A stretch of DNA of 14,159 nt, taken from Muribaculaceae bacterium (GTDB lineage Bacteria; Bacteroidota; Bacteroidia; Bacteroidales; Muribaculaceae). The DNA lies in assembly GCA_029062725.1 (NCBI GenBank), contig JAIDPP010000202.1:1-14159 (forward strand), written 5' to 3'. Positions 8,044 through 14,159 of this stretch are shown piece by piece (the first letter of the stretch is position 1; each line of letters starts with the position of its first letter). The notes under the pieces were generated by a model. It saw only the letters and a program-made list of their open reading frames with translations, ran no database searches and had not been told where the DNA came from. The translations under genes were made by a program, and so were the position numbers.

Positions 8044-8841
8044 TCAGATTGAGTAGGGATGCCGAAAGCTTTTGGCGAGGCGTGTTTGAGCGAGCCGCGT
8101 AAGGCGTTCGTAGTCGGTGAGAGGGATGTAGGGATACGCCGCGAAGAGCAGACGGAGGAGGGTTTTGGCATTAACGCCTGAACTCATGGCTTCAAGGGGA
8201 AGTGTTTCTACTAACCGCCGCTTGAAACTCTTCTGATCAGGATCAAAGTCGTAGAGGTCCGCTCGGAGGAGTATAGCGGCCTTTTCTGCTTCAATATCGC
8301 TCATGGAGCCGGGAGGAGGATTGACTGTTCCTCTTAATTTTTCTTGAGCTTCGCGATACCAGTCTTCAAGACGGTCGGAGTGCCAGCGGAAGGGTGCGCC
8401 AAGGAATTCTTTTCTGCGGCGTAGGATGGGACCGTCAAGGGCGCGGTGGAGAGTGAAGATATTGACGCCGGGGTCTCCTTTGATGCGCGCCTGAAAGGCA
8501 AGGAGAATAATCTGGTCTCCGCTGTCGGCGAGGGGAGGGGCATTGAATGCGATACGGTGGATGAAGTCACGTGACTCAAGGAGCTCGAGGGCATCGCCTG
8601 GAGTTAGGAGGATAAGATCCGGGAGTAGGCTGTCGAAGGTTTCTATCCATTCGTGTGCATCGCGGCGGAGGGATGCAAGCTCGGGGATGGCACCCCCGGC
8701 ATTGGCCCGAAGGCATAGGAGCATCGCCTTACGATAGGCTTCGGAGGCCGCTGATTTCAGAGCACAGCTCCGGGCAGGAAAAGCTTCGCTTCTCTTGATG
8801 GGCTTCTCTTGATGGGCGTAGAGAGCTTCGAACTTTCTCAT
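8044..8841 (-). CDS. UpxZ-like protein, probable antagonist of UpxY antitermination (divergent, long)
   Basis: I choose the ATG at 8841-8839, which overlaps the UpxY TGA (ATGA) and gives 265 residues; an ATG at 8892 would extend it by 17 residues inside upxY and is less likely. No catalytic motif, signal peptide or membrane segment is seen. The protein is rich in Leu, Ala and Arg and looks all-helical. In Bacteroides capsule loci the second gene after upxY encodes UpxZ, which blocks the UpxY proteins of other loci so that one capsule dominates. The opening MRKFEALYA and the helical stretch at about 35-85 are loosely reminiscent of UpxZ, but this protein is about 100 residues longer than the usual form (about 160). 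Function is therefore inferred mainly from position. Its second half (about 130-265) is unrecognised. Confidence 0.55.
   Translation of the reverse strand: MRKFEALYAHQEKPIKRSEAFPARSCALKSAASEAYRKAMLLCLRANAGGAIPELASLRRDAHEWIETFDSLLPDLILLTPGDALELLESRDFIHRIAFNAPPLADSGDQIILLAFQARIKGDPGVNIFTLHRALDGPILRRRKEFLGAPFRWHSDRLEDWYREAQEKLRGTVNPPPGSMSDIEAEKAAILLRADLYDFDPDQKSFKRRLVETLPLEAMSSGVNAKTLLRLLFAAYPYIPLTDYERLTRLAQTRLAKSFRHPYSI
8789..8816. repeat. Perfect 14-bp tandem duplication inside the UpxZ-like gene
   Basis: CTTCTCTTGATGGG occurs twice with no gap (8789-8802 and 8803-8816). It falls in codons about 9-18 of the UpxZ-like gene. Because 14 is not a multiple of three, loss or gain of one unit shifts the reading frame. 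Removing one unit by hand gives a stop (TAA) after 32 codons. Confidence 0.9.
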
Positions 8842-9362
8842 TCTATCGCTTCCAGAAGATCGGGATGTATATATGGGAGCATTACCATGCATATTCCTTC
8901 GATGCGGACGATGACGTGTCGATTTTTTCTCACTCTGGTTATGTTTCCTTCGTAGCCTTGGAAAGGGCCCCCGGTGATCCTGACCCGCTGGCCCTCCTTA
9001 TAATCTGTCTTGGTGAATATCTGGCAACGGGTCGTGTCGCCGGACGTTAGAAGACGGAGGAGGTCTATAGATTCCCGGGGGATGATTCGGATGGTGCGGT
9101 CATGCGGATACCGGTAAATCCAGAATGAGGGGTATTGCTCGGGATGCTCACGGCCGGCTTCCTCGAGAAGGAGGGCGTTTTCTTGAGTTGTTCGGATGAA
9201 CAGGACTCGTGGGATGACGGCCCGAACTCGTGTCTTGCGGTCTTTGGTTTTTACCTTTTCTTTAGGGAGGAACACCTCTTGGCAGTGTGTTGCGAGTATG
9301 GTTTCAGCGCGGAAGTCGTTACGGGTTTTTATTGCGAACCAATGGATTGAGTCTTTTGTCAT
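8838..9362 (-). CDS. upxY: UpxY-type transcription antiterminator (NusG paralogue)
   Basis: I prefer the ATG at 9362-9360, giving 174 residues that begin MTKDSIHWFAIKTRNDF, the usual opening of UpxY and of the NusG N-terminal domain. Met codons at 9404 and 9401 would add 14 or 13 residues with no NusG similarity. The NGN domain covers about 5-110. A C-terminal KOW domain (YKEGQRVRITGGPFQGYEG, 121-139) follows. UpxY proteins are locus-specific NusG/RfaH relatives that bind RNA polymerase in the operon's own 5' leader and prevent premature termination. As first gene of a minus-strand glycan operon behind an invertible segment, the context fits fully. It overlaps the UpxZ-like gene by ATGA, suggesting coupled translation. 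Confidence 0.92.
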   Translation of the reverse strand: MTKDSIHWFAIKTRNDFRAETILATHCQEVFLPKEKVKTKDRKTRVRAVIPRVLFIRTTQENALLLEEAGREHPEQYPSFWIYRYPHDRTIRIIPRESIDLLRLLTSGDTTRCQIFTKTDYKEGQRVRITGGPFQGYEGNITRVRKNRHVIVRIEGICMVMLPYIHPDLLEAIE

Positions 9363-9481
9363 GGGTATATGCAGTCTTTTGCAAGGCTTATGGCGATGCA
9401 TCATTCACAACCGTCCGTGTGCCCGAGCGGGGATCGGATCTCATGGAGGAGCCTATACAGGAGCTTTCCGTGTGGCTGCGG
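9363..9481 (-). promoter_or_regulatory. upxY 5' leader
   Basis: This is the stretch between upxY and the nearer inversion site, about 120 nt that any transcript from the invertible segment must cross. UpxY proteins are known to act in the leader of their own operon, so this is where a pause or antitermination site would be expected. I see only weak structure: a CCGA/TCGG pair around a 7-nt loop near 9425-9440 and two copies of CACACGGA on the minus strand. No clear terminator is visible. Plus-strand reading frames across it show no protein-like features. Confidence 0.5.
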
Positions 9482-9512
9482 AAAAAGTATCTCTTGGGAA
9501 GAGATACTTTTT
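9482..9512 (+). repeat. Left inversion site (near-palindrome, GGG centre)
   Basis: A perfect palindrome with 14-bp arms: AAAAAGTATCTCTT at 9482-9495, GGG at 9496-9498, and the complementary arm at 9499-9512. The site at 9668-9698 is its reverse complement at 30 of 31 positions. Seen as a recombinase site, it splits into 11-bp arms (AAAAGTATCTC and its complement) around a 7-bp spacer TTGGGAA. The only clear asymmetry is the GGG centre, which would set the polarity of the site. As RNA it would also fold into a hairpin with a trailing U-run. Confidence 0.85.
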
Positions 9513-9667
9513 ATTAGTCAACCAATTGGAAATCAACGGTTCCTGTAAAAGCAAAATCTATTAAATATGCAAATATGCCATAAAATATGTCAATTCCTCC
9601 TCAAATCCGCTAAAAATAACACCTAAATACTAAGCAATTCAGATATTTTTATTAAATTTGCACTTGG
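9513..9667. other. Predicted invertible promoter segment (phase-variation switch)
   Basis: A 155-bp, AT-rich segment enclosed by the two inverted near-palindromic sites. It contains no gene. Near its right end lies TAAATTTG (9653-9660), a match to the Bacteroides -7 element TAnnTTTG, pointing right. Bacteroides fragilis capsule loci are switched by inversion of just such a segment in front of upxY. In the orientation shown the element points away from upxY, so the operon is likely OFF; inversion would place it about 150 nt upstream of the upxY start and facing it. AAATATG occurs three times at 9563, 9571 and 9583 and might bind a protein. The geometry is seen directly; inversion itself is inferred. 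Confidence 0.8.
9653..9660 (+). promoter_or_regulatory. Promoter -7 element inside the invertible segment
   Basis: TAAATTTG matches TAnnTTTG exactly. No TTTG is present at the expected -33 distance, so it may be weaker or activator-dependent. Transcription would start about 7 nt downstream, at about 9667, which is the edge of the right inversion site. In the present orientation it reads toward the TPR gene; after inversion it would drive upxY. Confidence 0.6.
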
Positions 9668-9698
9668 AAAAAGTATCTCTTCCCAAGAGATACTTATT
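9668..9698 (-). repeat. Right inversion site (near-palindrome, CCC centre)
   Basis: AAAAAGTATCTCTT at 9668-9681, CCC at 9682-9684, then the second arm at 9685-9698 with one mismatch (A at 9696). Aligned to the reverse complement of the left site it matches 30 of 31 bases; aligned in the direct sense it matches only 27 of 31, since GGG faces CCC. The two copies are therefore best read as inverted repeats. Both are preceded by GG on the plus strand. Confidence 0.85.
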
Positions 9699-9910
9699 TT
9701 TTGCTTTTAAAGACGTTAAAGGGGATCATCCCTGCCAATGGAGATCGCTCCGCGGCGACCGGGATTTATATCATAAATTCGGGAAACCGGAGGTTTCCGC
9801 ACATCTCCAAAACAGGACGCGTCGGAGGCCATGATAATTTCGGCACATATCCAAAACGGTATAGACCACGGGATAGACACCTGCCGTGTATAGGCCGAAA
9901 AAAAGGAATT
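9699..9910. other. Gene-free stretch between the right inversion site and the TPR gene promoter
   Basis: About 210 bases with no gene I can support. An open frame continues upstream of the TPR gene through this stretch but has no in-frame ATG and ends in a TTG at 9701, so it is chance. Small structures visible are a 7-bp perfect hairpin (GGAAACC at 9782-9788, GGTTTCC at 9792-9798), a 15-bp direct repeat with one mismatch (GCACATCTCCAAAAC at 9799-9813 and 9843-9857), and a bulged inverted repeat at 9857-9871 and 9884-9897. No T-run follows either hairpin, so none is a clear terminator. Confidence 0.5.
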
Positions 9911-9941
9911 TTTGCTCAATGGAATTTTTTGAGTAAATTTG
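9911..9941 (+). promoter_or_regulatory. Bacteroides-type promoter of the TPR gene
   Basis: TTTG at 9911-9914, a 19-nt spacer, then TAAATTTG at 9934-9941. This is the consensus -33/-7 form. The expected start point, about 7 nt after the -7 element, falls at about 9947, on or next to the first ATG of the gene. Confidence 0.8.
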
Positions 9942-9946
9942 CAGGG

Positions 9947-12097
9947 ATGAATCCTACGAAGCTCTTATCCTATATTATATCCTTTGTCAAGGGGATGATT
10001 CCTGGGAGTTATTCCTTATTTATCCCTAATATAGCATTATTATTTATTTTCGTTCTGGCCGGAGGCTTTGCGGAAACGTCTCGGGCGCAGGTCAATGCGG
10101 AGCAGTGCGTCACGATCGGGAGGAATGTCCTTTCGATGGATGACTATATGCTATCGATCCAGTATTTCAATCAAGCGATCAAGGCGAAGCCCTATCTCTC
10201 TGACCCTTATTTCTTCCGTGGCCTTGCCAAGCTCTATCTTGAGGATTACAAGGGGGCGGAGGAGGACTGCTCCCTTGCTATCGAGAGGAACAAATATAAG
10301 ACGGAGAGTTATAAGGTCAGGGGATTCGCACGCCAGTATTTGGGTAAGGATTCGTTGGCCGTAGAGGATTATAAAATCGGGCTTCAGGAGAATCCCGATG
10401 ACAAGTATTTCCTATTCTATAAAGGAGTGGCTGAGACGGAACTGCGACGTTTCTCCGACGCCGATTCGACTTTCCGGCATCTCCTGCGTCTTTATCCCCG
10501 ATTTGACGATGGCATAACGGCACGGGCGCGTCTGAGGATGGTTGAGGGTGATACGGTCCGCGCTCTTGAAGATCTTGACGCCTCCATACTCCTCGCTCCG
10601 ACGGGTGTGAACCCTTATCTGATGCGTGCCGAGCTTCTATCGCATAAGAAGGAATGGAGCGCGGCGGCCGCAGATATGGATGAGGCCATCCGCCTTCAGC
10701 CCCAGGAACCTGACTATTATCTCAATCGTGCATATCTGAGGTATAACAATGATGATTATTTCGGCGCCATGGCCGACTATAATTATTCTCTTGAACTCAG
10801 ACCATATAATGCCGCTGCCCTCTTCAACCGTGCCTTGTTGCGATATGAGGTGAGGGATTTCAGCCGGGCTGTGAAGGATCTGGATGAGGTTCTTAAGATC
10901 GAGCCTGACAATTTCCACGCCCGCTATAACCGCGCATTGATGCTCCTTGAATTAGGTGAATATAAGGAGGCGTTGAAGGGCTTTGACGCTATAGCTAAAA
11001 AATATCCCAGGTTTTATCCGGCCTATTACGCGATGGCGGAATGTCTGCATCAACTCGGCGACATGCGCGGTGCGATGACCAATGTTCATCATGCCGAGGA
11101 ATTGATCAAGAAATATGTGAAGAATCCGGGTAAGTTTCAACTTGACCGGCCGACTATCGCTTCCGGGACCACCAATACCAAAGGCTTGGAGGAGGAACCG
11201 GATCCGCGCGATGGTGACGATAGAGAGGGAGAGACTGATATACGGGTGATGGAACGGTTCAACCAACTGGTGACAGTTTCTCCCTCCTCTACGGCACAGC
11301 TGTCGTATAATGAAAGGATAAAGGGGCGGGTGCAGGACCGGGATATGGCTGTGGAGCCCGAGCCTGACTATATGCTTTCTTTCTATGCCCCCCGGCAATC
11401 GCTCAAGATTACATCGAATTATTTCCGGGAGTTGGATGATTTCAATCAGGGAGGATATGTGGAGGAGAAGATTAACTTAGCACCGGCTTATTCGCACCTG
11501 TCGGGAGTTGGGGGCGCGGGTGAAGAGAATGCTTCTCAATGGGAGCGTATATTCAGCAGGATAGAATATTATGAAGGGATTGCAGCCGAGGGAGCGGCGC
11601 GTCCGGCGGATTATCTTGCCCTGGGGATTGCGCGGAGCATGGTGAAAAACTACGGAGAGGCAATACGGGCGCTTGACAAGGCTCTGGAGAAAGATCCGCG
11701 TTTCACAGTAGCCTTGATGGCGCGAGCTTACGCCCGTCAGGCGGAGAGCGCGATGCGGGAGGCCGAGGAAGGAGATTCTCAACTCCGGCGGCTGGAAGCC
11801 ACGCGAGACATCGCCGCGGCGATTGCGGATTATGACGCTGCATTGGAGCTGAATCCGAGATTGGTTTACGCGTGGTTCAACAAAGGGAATATCTATTACA
11901 GGATGCGTGATTTCACATCGGCGATGCAATGCTACAGCGAGGCCCTTCGTCTCGACCCTGAATTCGGTGAGGCTTACTTCAATCGTGGCATCTGCTATTT
12001 CCAGATGGGAAATAAGCGGCAGGCCTTCATCGATCTCTCAAAAGCAGGCGAGGCGGGGGTGGTCCAAAGCTACAATATCCTCAAGAGGATGAAATAA
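9947..12097 (+). CDS. Secreted tetratricopeptide-repeat protein
   Basis: 716 residues from the ATG at 9947. A long signal sequence (hydrophobic core about 23-40, IPNIALLFIFVLAGGF) ends near SRA-Q at 45-48; there is no lipobox, so the protein is likely periplasmic or surface-exposed. Two TPR blocks follow: about 50-400, with many 34-residue repeats of the form A...Y..A..D...A..L.P, and about 540-710, including YAWFNKGNIYYRM and EAYFNRGICYFQMGN. A charged, low-complexity linker (LEEEPDPRDGDDREGETD) separates them. TPR arrays bind other proteins; no enzyme domain is present, so the partner is unknown. The promoter start point lies at the first ATG, so either the mRNA is leaderless or translation starts at the second Met (9995), which leaves a 32-residue signal sequence. 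It is transcribed away from the capsule operon and toward thrS. Confidence 0.88.
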   Translation: MNPTKLLSYIISFVKGMIPGSYSLFIPNIALLFIFVLAGGFAETSRAQVNAEQCVTIGRNVLSMDDYMLSIQYFNQAIKAKPYLSDPYFFRGLAKLYLEDYKGAEEDCSLAIERNKYKTESYKVRGFARQYLGKDSLAVEDYKIGLQENPDDKYFLFYKGVAETELRRFSDADSTFRHLLRLYPRFDDGITARARLRMVEGDTVRALEDLDASILLAPTGVNPYLMRAELLSHKKEWSAAAADMDEAIRLQPQEPDYYLNRAYLRYNNDDYFGAMADYNYSLELRPYNAAALFNRALLRYEVRDFSRAVKDLDEVLKIEPDNFHARYNRALMLLELGEYKEALKGFDAIAKKYPRFYPAYYAMAECLHQLGDMRGAMTNVHHAEELIKKYVKNPGKFQLDRPTIASGTTNTKGLEEEPDPRDGDDREGETDIRVMERFNQLVTVSPSSTAQLSYNERIKGRVQDRDMAVEPEPDYMLSFYAPRQSLKITSNYFRELDDFNQGGYVEEKINLAPAYSHLSGVGGAGEENASQWERIFSRIEYYEGIAAEGAARPADYLALGIARSMVKNYGEAIRALDKALEKDPRFTVALMARAYARQAESAMREAEEGDSQLRRLEATRDIAAAIADYDAALELNPRLVYAWFNKGNIYYRMRDFTSAMQCYSEALRLDPEFGEAYFNRGICYFQMGNKRQAFIDLSKAGEAGVVQSYNILKRMK

Positions 12098-12125
12098 GAA
12101 TTAAAGAGGATGAAATAAGAATTAA
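12084..12125. repeat. Perfect 21-bp tandem duplication over the TPR gene stop codon
   Basis: Bases 12084-12104 are repeated exactly at 12105-12125. The unit begins AGAGGATGAAATAA and contains the gene's TAA stop. Being 21 bp (seven codons), the second copy keeps the same frame and repeats the stop, so the protein is unaffected. It looks like a recent slippage event. Confidence 0.95.
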
Positions 12126-12145
12126 AAAGGGGAAAGGACATAAAA

Positions 12146-12177
12146 TTTGCATATTCAGGATTTTTTTAGTATCTTTG
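12146..12177 (+). promoter_or_regulatory. thrS: Bacteroides-type promoter of thrS
   Basis: TTTG at 12146-12149, a 20-nt spacer, then TATCTTTG at 12170-12177: a full match to the Bacteroidota housekeeping consensus. Transcription would start near 12184 and give a leader of about 85 nt before the thrS ATG. I find no convincing riboswitch or attenuator in the leader, only two copies of GTGCCG. Confidence 0.85.
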
Positions 12178-12269
12178 CGCGATTTTAGTGCCGTAAGAGG
12201 TTTTTGAGGTCTCTAAGGTGCCGAAATAGCGCAGAAATAATTATAATTAAAGGGAATAAGTCGCAACTT

Positions 12270-14159
12270 ATGATCAACATAACTTTTCCGGACGGCAGCG
12301 TAAAGCAGTTTGAGGCAGGAGTAACCCCGTTTCAGGTGGCTGAGAGCATCTCTCCGCGATTCGCAGCCGATGTCCTTGCCGCCAAAGTGAACGGCGAGGA
12401 ATGGGATATATCCCGTCCAATTCAGGATGACGCCAGCATCGAGCTTTTCAAATGGGAGAGCCCTGAAGGGAAGCACGCTTTCTGGCATTCTTCCGCGCAT
12501 CTTCTTGCAGAAGCGCTCCAGGAGCTTTACCCCGGAGTGAAATTCGGTATCGGTCCTGCAATCGAGAACGGTTTCTATTATGATATCGATCCGGGAGAGC
12601 ATAAGATCACATCGGAAGATTTCGCCAAGATTGAGAAGAAGATGGCAGAGATCGTAAGTCGCAAGGAGAATATAGTGCGCTCCGACATTTCGAAAGAGGA
12701 TGCGCTCAAGGCTTTCGGCGACCGAGGCGAAACCTACAAATGCGAACTTATCAGCGAGCTTGAAGACGGAAAGATCACTACCTACACTCAGGGAGCCTTC
12801 ACTGATCTCTGCCGCGGTCCGCACATTCCCAATACAGCTCCTATCAAGGCTGTCAAGATCCTTTCTCTCGCCGGTGCCTACTGGCGCGGCGACGAGAAGC
12901 GTAACCAACTTGTCCGTGTCTATGGCATCTCCTTCCCCAAAAAGAAGATGCTTGATGAATACCTGCTCCTTCTCGAGGAGGCCAAGAAACGCGACCACCG
13001 GAAACTGGGTCGTGAGATGGAACTTTTCGCCTTCTCTCCGACAGTAGGTCAGGGTCTTCCGCTCTGGCTTCCCAAAGGAGCGGCGCTCCGCGATCGTCTG
13101 GAGCAATTCCTGCGTAAGATACAGAAAGAATACGGTTATCTTCAGGTGATAACCCCGCATATCGGCAACAAGCAGCTATACGTGACCTCGGGTCATTGGG
13201 CGAAATACGGCAAAGACTCCTTCCAGCCCATCCACACACCGGAAGAGGGTGAGGAATACATGCTCAAGCCGATGAACTGCCCGCACCACTGCGAAATCTA
13301 TAAGACGTCGCCCCGGTCATACCGCGACCTCCCTCTCCGACTGGCGGAGTTCGGAACCGTTTATCGATACGAGCAGAGTGGTGAGCTCCACGGGCTTACG
13401 CGAGTGCGCGGCTTCACGCAAGACGACGCGCATATCTTCTGCGCGCCGGAGCAGATAAAGGGAGAATTCCTGAAGGTGATGGATATCATCCTCTATATCT
13501 TCAACGCTCTTGATTTCAAGAATTTCGAGGCTCAGATCTCACTGCGCGATCCGAAGAACAAGGAGAAATATATAGGCTCCGACGAGAACTGGCATCTTGC
13601 CGAGCAGGCCATTATCGAGGCCTGTGCCGAGAAGGGACTTCCTGCCCGTCAGGTGGAGGGAGAGGCTGCGTTCTACGGACCGAAGCTCGACTTCATGGTG
13701 AAAGATGCCATCGGACGCCGTTGGCAACTCGGTACAATACAGGTTGACTATAATCTTCCGGAGCGTTTCGGCCTTGAATATACCGGTTCAGACAACCAGA
13801 AACACCGTCCGGTGATGATTCATCGTGCACCGTTCGGATCTATGGAGCGATTTGTAGCTGTGTTGTTGGAACATACCGCCGGGAAGCTACCTCTTTGGCT
13901 CATACCGGAGCAGTGCGTAGTACTTCCGATTTCGGAGAAATACAACGACTACGCCTACGAGGTCGTGAAGCGCCTTGACAAGGAGGGTGTCCGCGGTTTC
14001 GTTGACGATCGGAACGAGAAGATCGGAAAGAAAATCCGCGACAATGAGCTCAAGAAAATACCTTATCTTCTCATAGTAGGTGAAAAAGAGGCCGAAAATG
14101 AAGAAGTATCGGTAAGAAAACAGGGAGAAGGTGACAAAGGTACGATGAAAATCATTAAC
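12270..14159 (+). CDS. thrS: Threonine-tRNA ligase (3' end beyond window)
   Basis: Exactly 630 codons are visible with no stop; bacterial ThrRS is about 640-650 residues, so only a short tail is missing. The enzyme charges tRNA-Thr in the cytosol. Domains in order: TGS (about 1-62), the editing domain with His73 and His77 (HSSAH) plus Cys181 and His185 (CRGPH), then the class II catalytic core. Zinc ligands are Cys338 (MNCPHHC), His389 (DDAHIF) and His519 ([12 protein letters not shown]), matching Cys334, His385 and His511 of the E. coli enzyme. The anticodon-binding domain starts at about 545 ([13 protein letters not shown]). All key residues for activation and for editing mischarged serine are present, so it should be fully functional. 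The codon and base makeup looks like a core housekeeping gene. It has its own promoter, 172 nt after the TPR gene. Confidence 0.98.
   Translation, partial: MINITFPDGSVKQFEAGVTPFQVAESISPRFAADVLAAKVNGEEWDISRPIQDDASIELFKWESPEGKHAFWHSSAHLLAEALQELYPGVKFGIGPAIENGFYYDIDPGEHKITSEDFAKIEKKMAEIVSRKENIVRSDISKEDALKAFGDRGETYKCELISELEDGKITTYTQGAFTDLCRGPHIPNTAPIKAVKILSLAGAYWRGDEKRNQLVRVYGISFPKKKMLDEYLLLLEEAKKRDHRKLGREMELFAFSPTVGQGLPLWLPKGAALRDRLEQFLRKIQKEYGYLQVITPHIGNKQLYVTSGHWAKYGKDSFQPIHTPEEGEEYMLKPMNCPHHCEIYKTSPRSYRDLPLRLAEFGTVYRYEQSGELHGLTRVRGFTQDDAHIFCAPEQIKGEFLKVMDIILYIFNALDFKNFEAQISLRDPKNKEKYIGSDENWHLAEQAIIEACAEKGLPARQVEGEAAFYGPKLDFMVKDAIGRRWQLGTIQVDYNLPERFGLEYTGSDNQKHRPVMIHRAPFGSMERFVAVLLEHTAGKLPLWLIPEQCVVLPISEKYNDYAYEVVKRLDKEGVRGFVDDRNEKIGKKIRDNELKKIPYLLIVGEKEAENEEVSVRKQGEGDKGTMKIIN

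Noticed and set aside
3485..8044. TAGGGGAAATTT shared by two intergenic gaps (3485-3496 and 8033-8044)
   Set aside because: A few identical 12-mers are expected by chance in 14 kb, and no further similarity surrounds them.
9552..9560. TAGATTTTG on the minus strand as the upxY promoter
   Set aside because: It has one base too many between TA and TTTG and no good -33 element, while an exact element points the other way.
9196..9564. Plus-strand frames across upxY and its leader
   Set aside because: They overlap a clear UpxY gene and run through the left inversion site; the translations have no recognisable features.
9482..9698. The two palindromes as ordinary bidirectional terminators
   Set aside because: Each has an A-run, stem and T-run and could stop transcription weakly. 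But the stems are AT-rich, and two near-identical 31-bp copies in inverted order around a promoter element upstream of upxY are better explained by recombination. A dual role remains possible.
9716..9919. A 67-codon minus-strand frame between the inverton and the TPR gene
   Set aside because: No promoter, no similarity I recognise and no sensible context; probably chance.
12177..12233. Stem between GCGC-ATTT and AAAT-GCGC in the thrS leader
   Set aside because: The 5' arm overlaps the promoter -7 element and would not be in the transcript.
12213..13160. Long minus-strand open frame opposite thrS
   Set aside because: It lies entirely against the thrS promoter-proximal region and coding sequence, and its translation shows no protein-family features; it is a shadow of a codon-biased gene.
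1..14159. CRISPR arrays, tRNA/rRNA genes, insertion sequences
   Set aside because: I saw no regularly spaced repeats, no tRNA or rRNA signatures and no transposase genes on either strand.

Overview
The window looks like chromosomal DNA from a Bacteroidales gut-type bacterium (phylum Bacteroidota); the family cannot be fixed from the sequence. Three things point there: promoters of the Bacteroides form (TTTG, 19-20 nt spacer, TAnnTTTG) in front of the two rightward genes, an UpxY-type NusG paralogue heading a glycan operon, and an invertible-promoter arrangement in front of that operon. By eye the glycosyltransferase, flippase and polymerase genes on the left are AT-richer than the housekeeping side on the right.

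Layout. From about 9.4 kb leftwards to the window edge, ten genes lie head to tail on the minus strand and form one surface-polysaccharide (capsule/EPS) operon. In transcription order they are: UpxY antiterminator, a long UpxZ-like protein, UDP-glucuronate 4-epimerase-like enzyme, family 2 glycosyltransferase, Wzx flippase, polysaccharide pyruvyl transferase, family 8 glycosyltransferase, a second family 2 glycosyltransferase, Wzy polymerase, and the start of a Stealth-family sugar-phosphate transferase that runs off the left edge. Spacing is short (ATGA overlaps at both ends of the set; the largest gap is 126 nt). Between 9363 and 9946 there is a 584-base gene-free stretch. Rightwards on the plus strand follow a secreted TPR-repeat protein (about 9947-12097) and thrS (12270 to the right edge, only the last few codons missing).

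The main find is in the gene-free stretch. Two 31-bp near-palindromic sites (9482-9512 and 9668-9698) are reverse complements of each other at 30 of 31 positions and enclose a 155-bp AT-rich segment carrying a TAAATTTG promoter element. This is the architecture of a phase-variable capsule promoter. In this assembly the promoter element points right, away from upxY, so the polysaccharide operon is probably in its OFF state. No recombinase is encoded in the window, so it would have to act in trans.

How the genes would work together: inversion puts the promoter in front of upxY. UpxY then loads on RNA polymerase and lets it read the long operon, and the UpxZ-like protein, translationally coupled to UpxY, may interfere with antitermination at other loci. 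The enzymes make UDP-galacturonate, assemble a repeat unit, add pyruvate, flip it (Wzx) and polymerise it (Wzy); the Stealth protein would add a sugar-phosphate. The product is predicted to be strongly anionic. No initiating sugar-phosphate transferase and no export genes (Wza/Wzc type) are seen; they may lie to the left or elsewhere.
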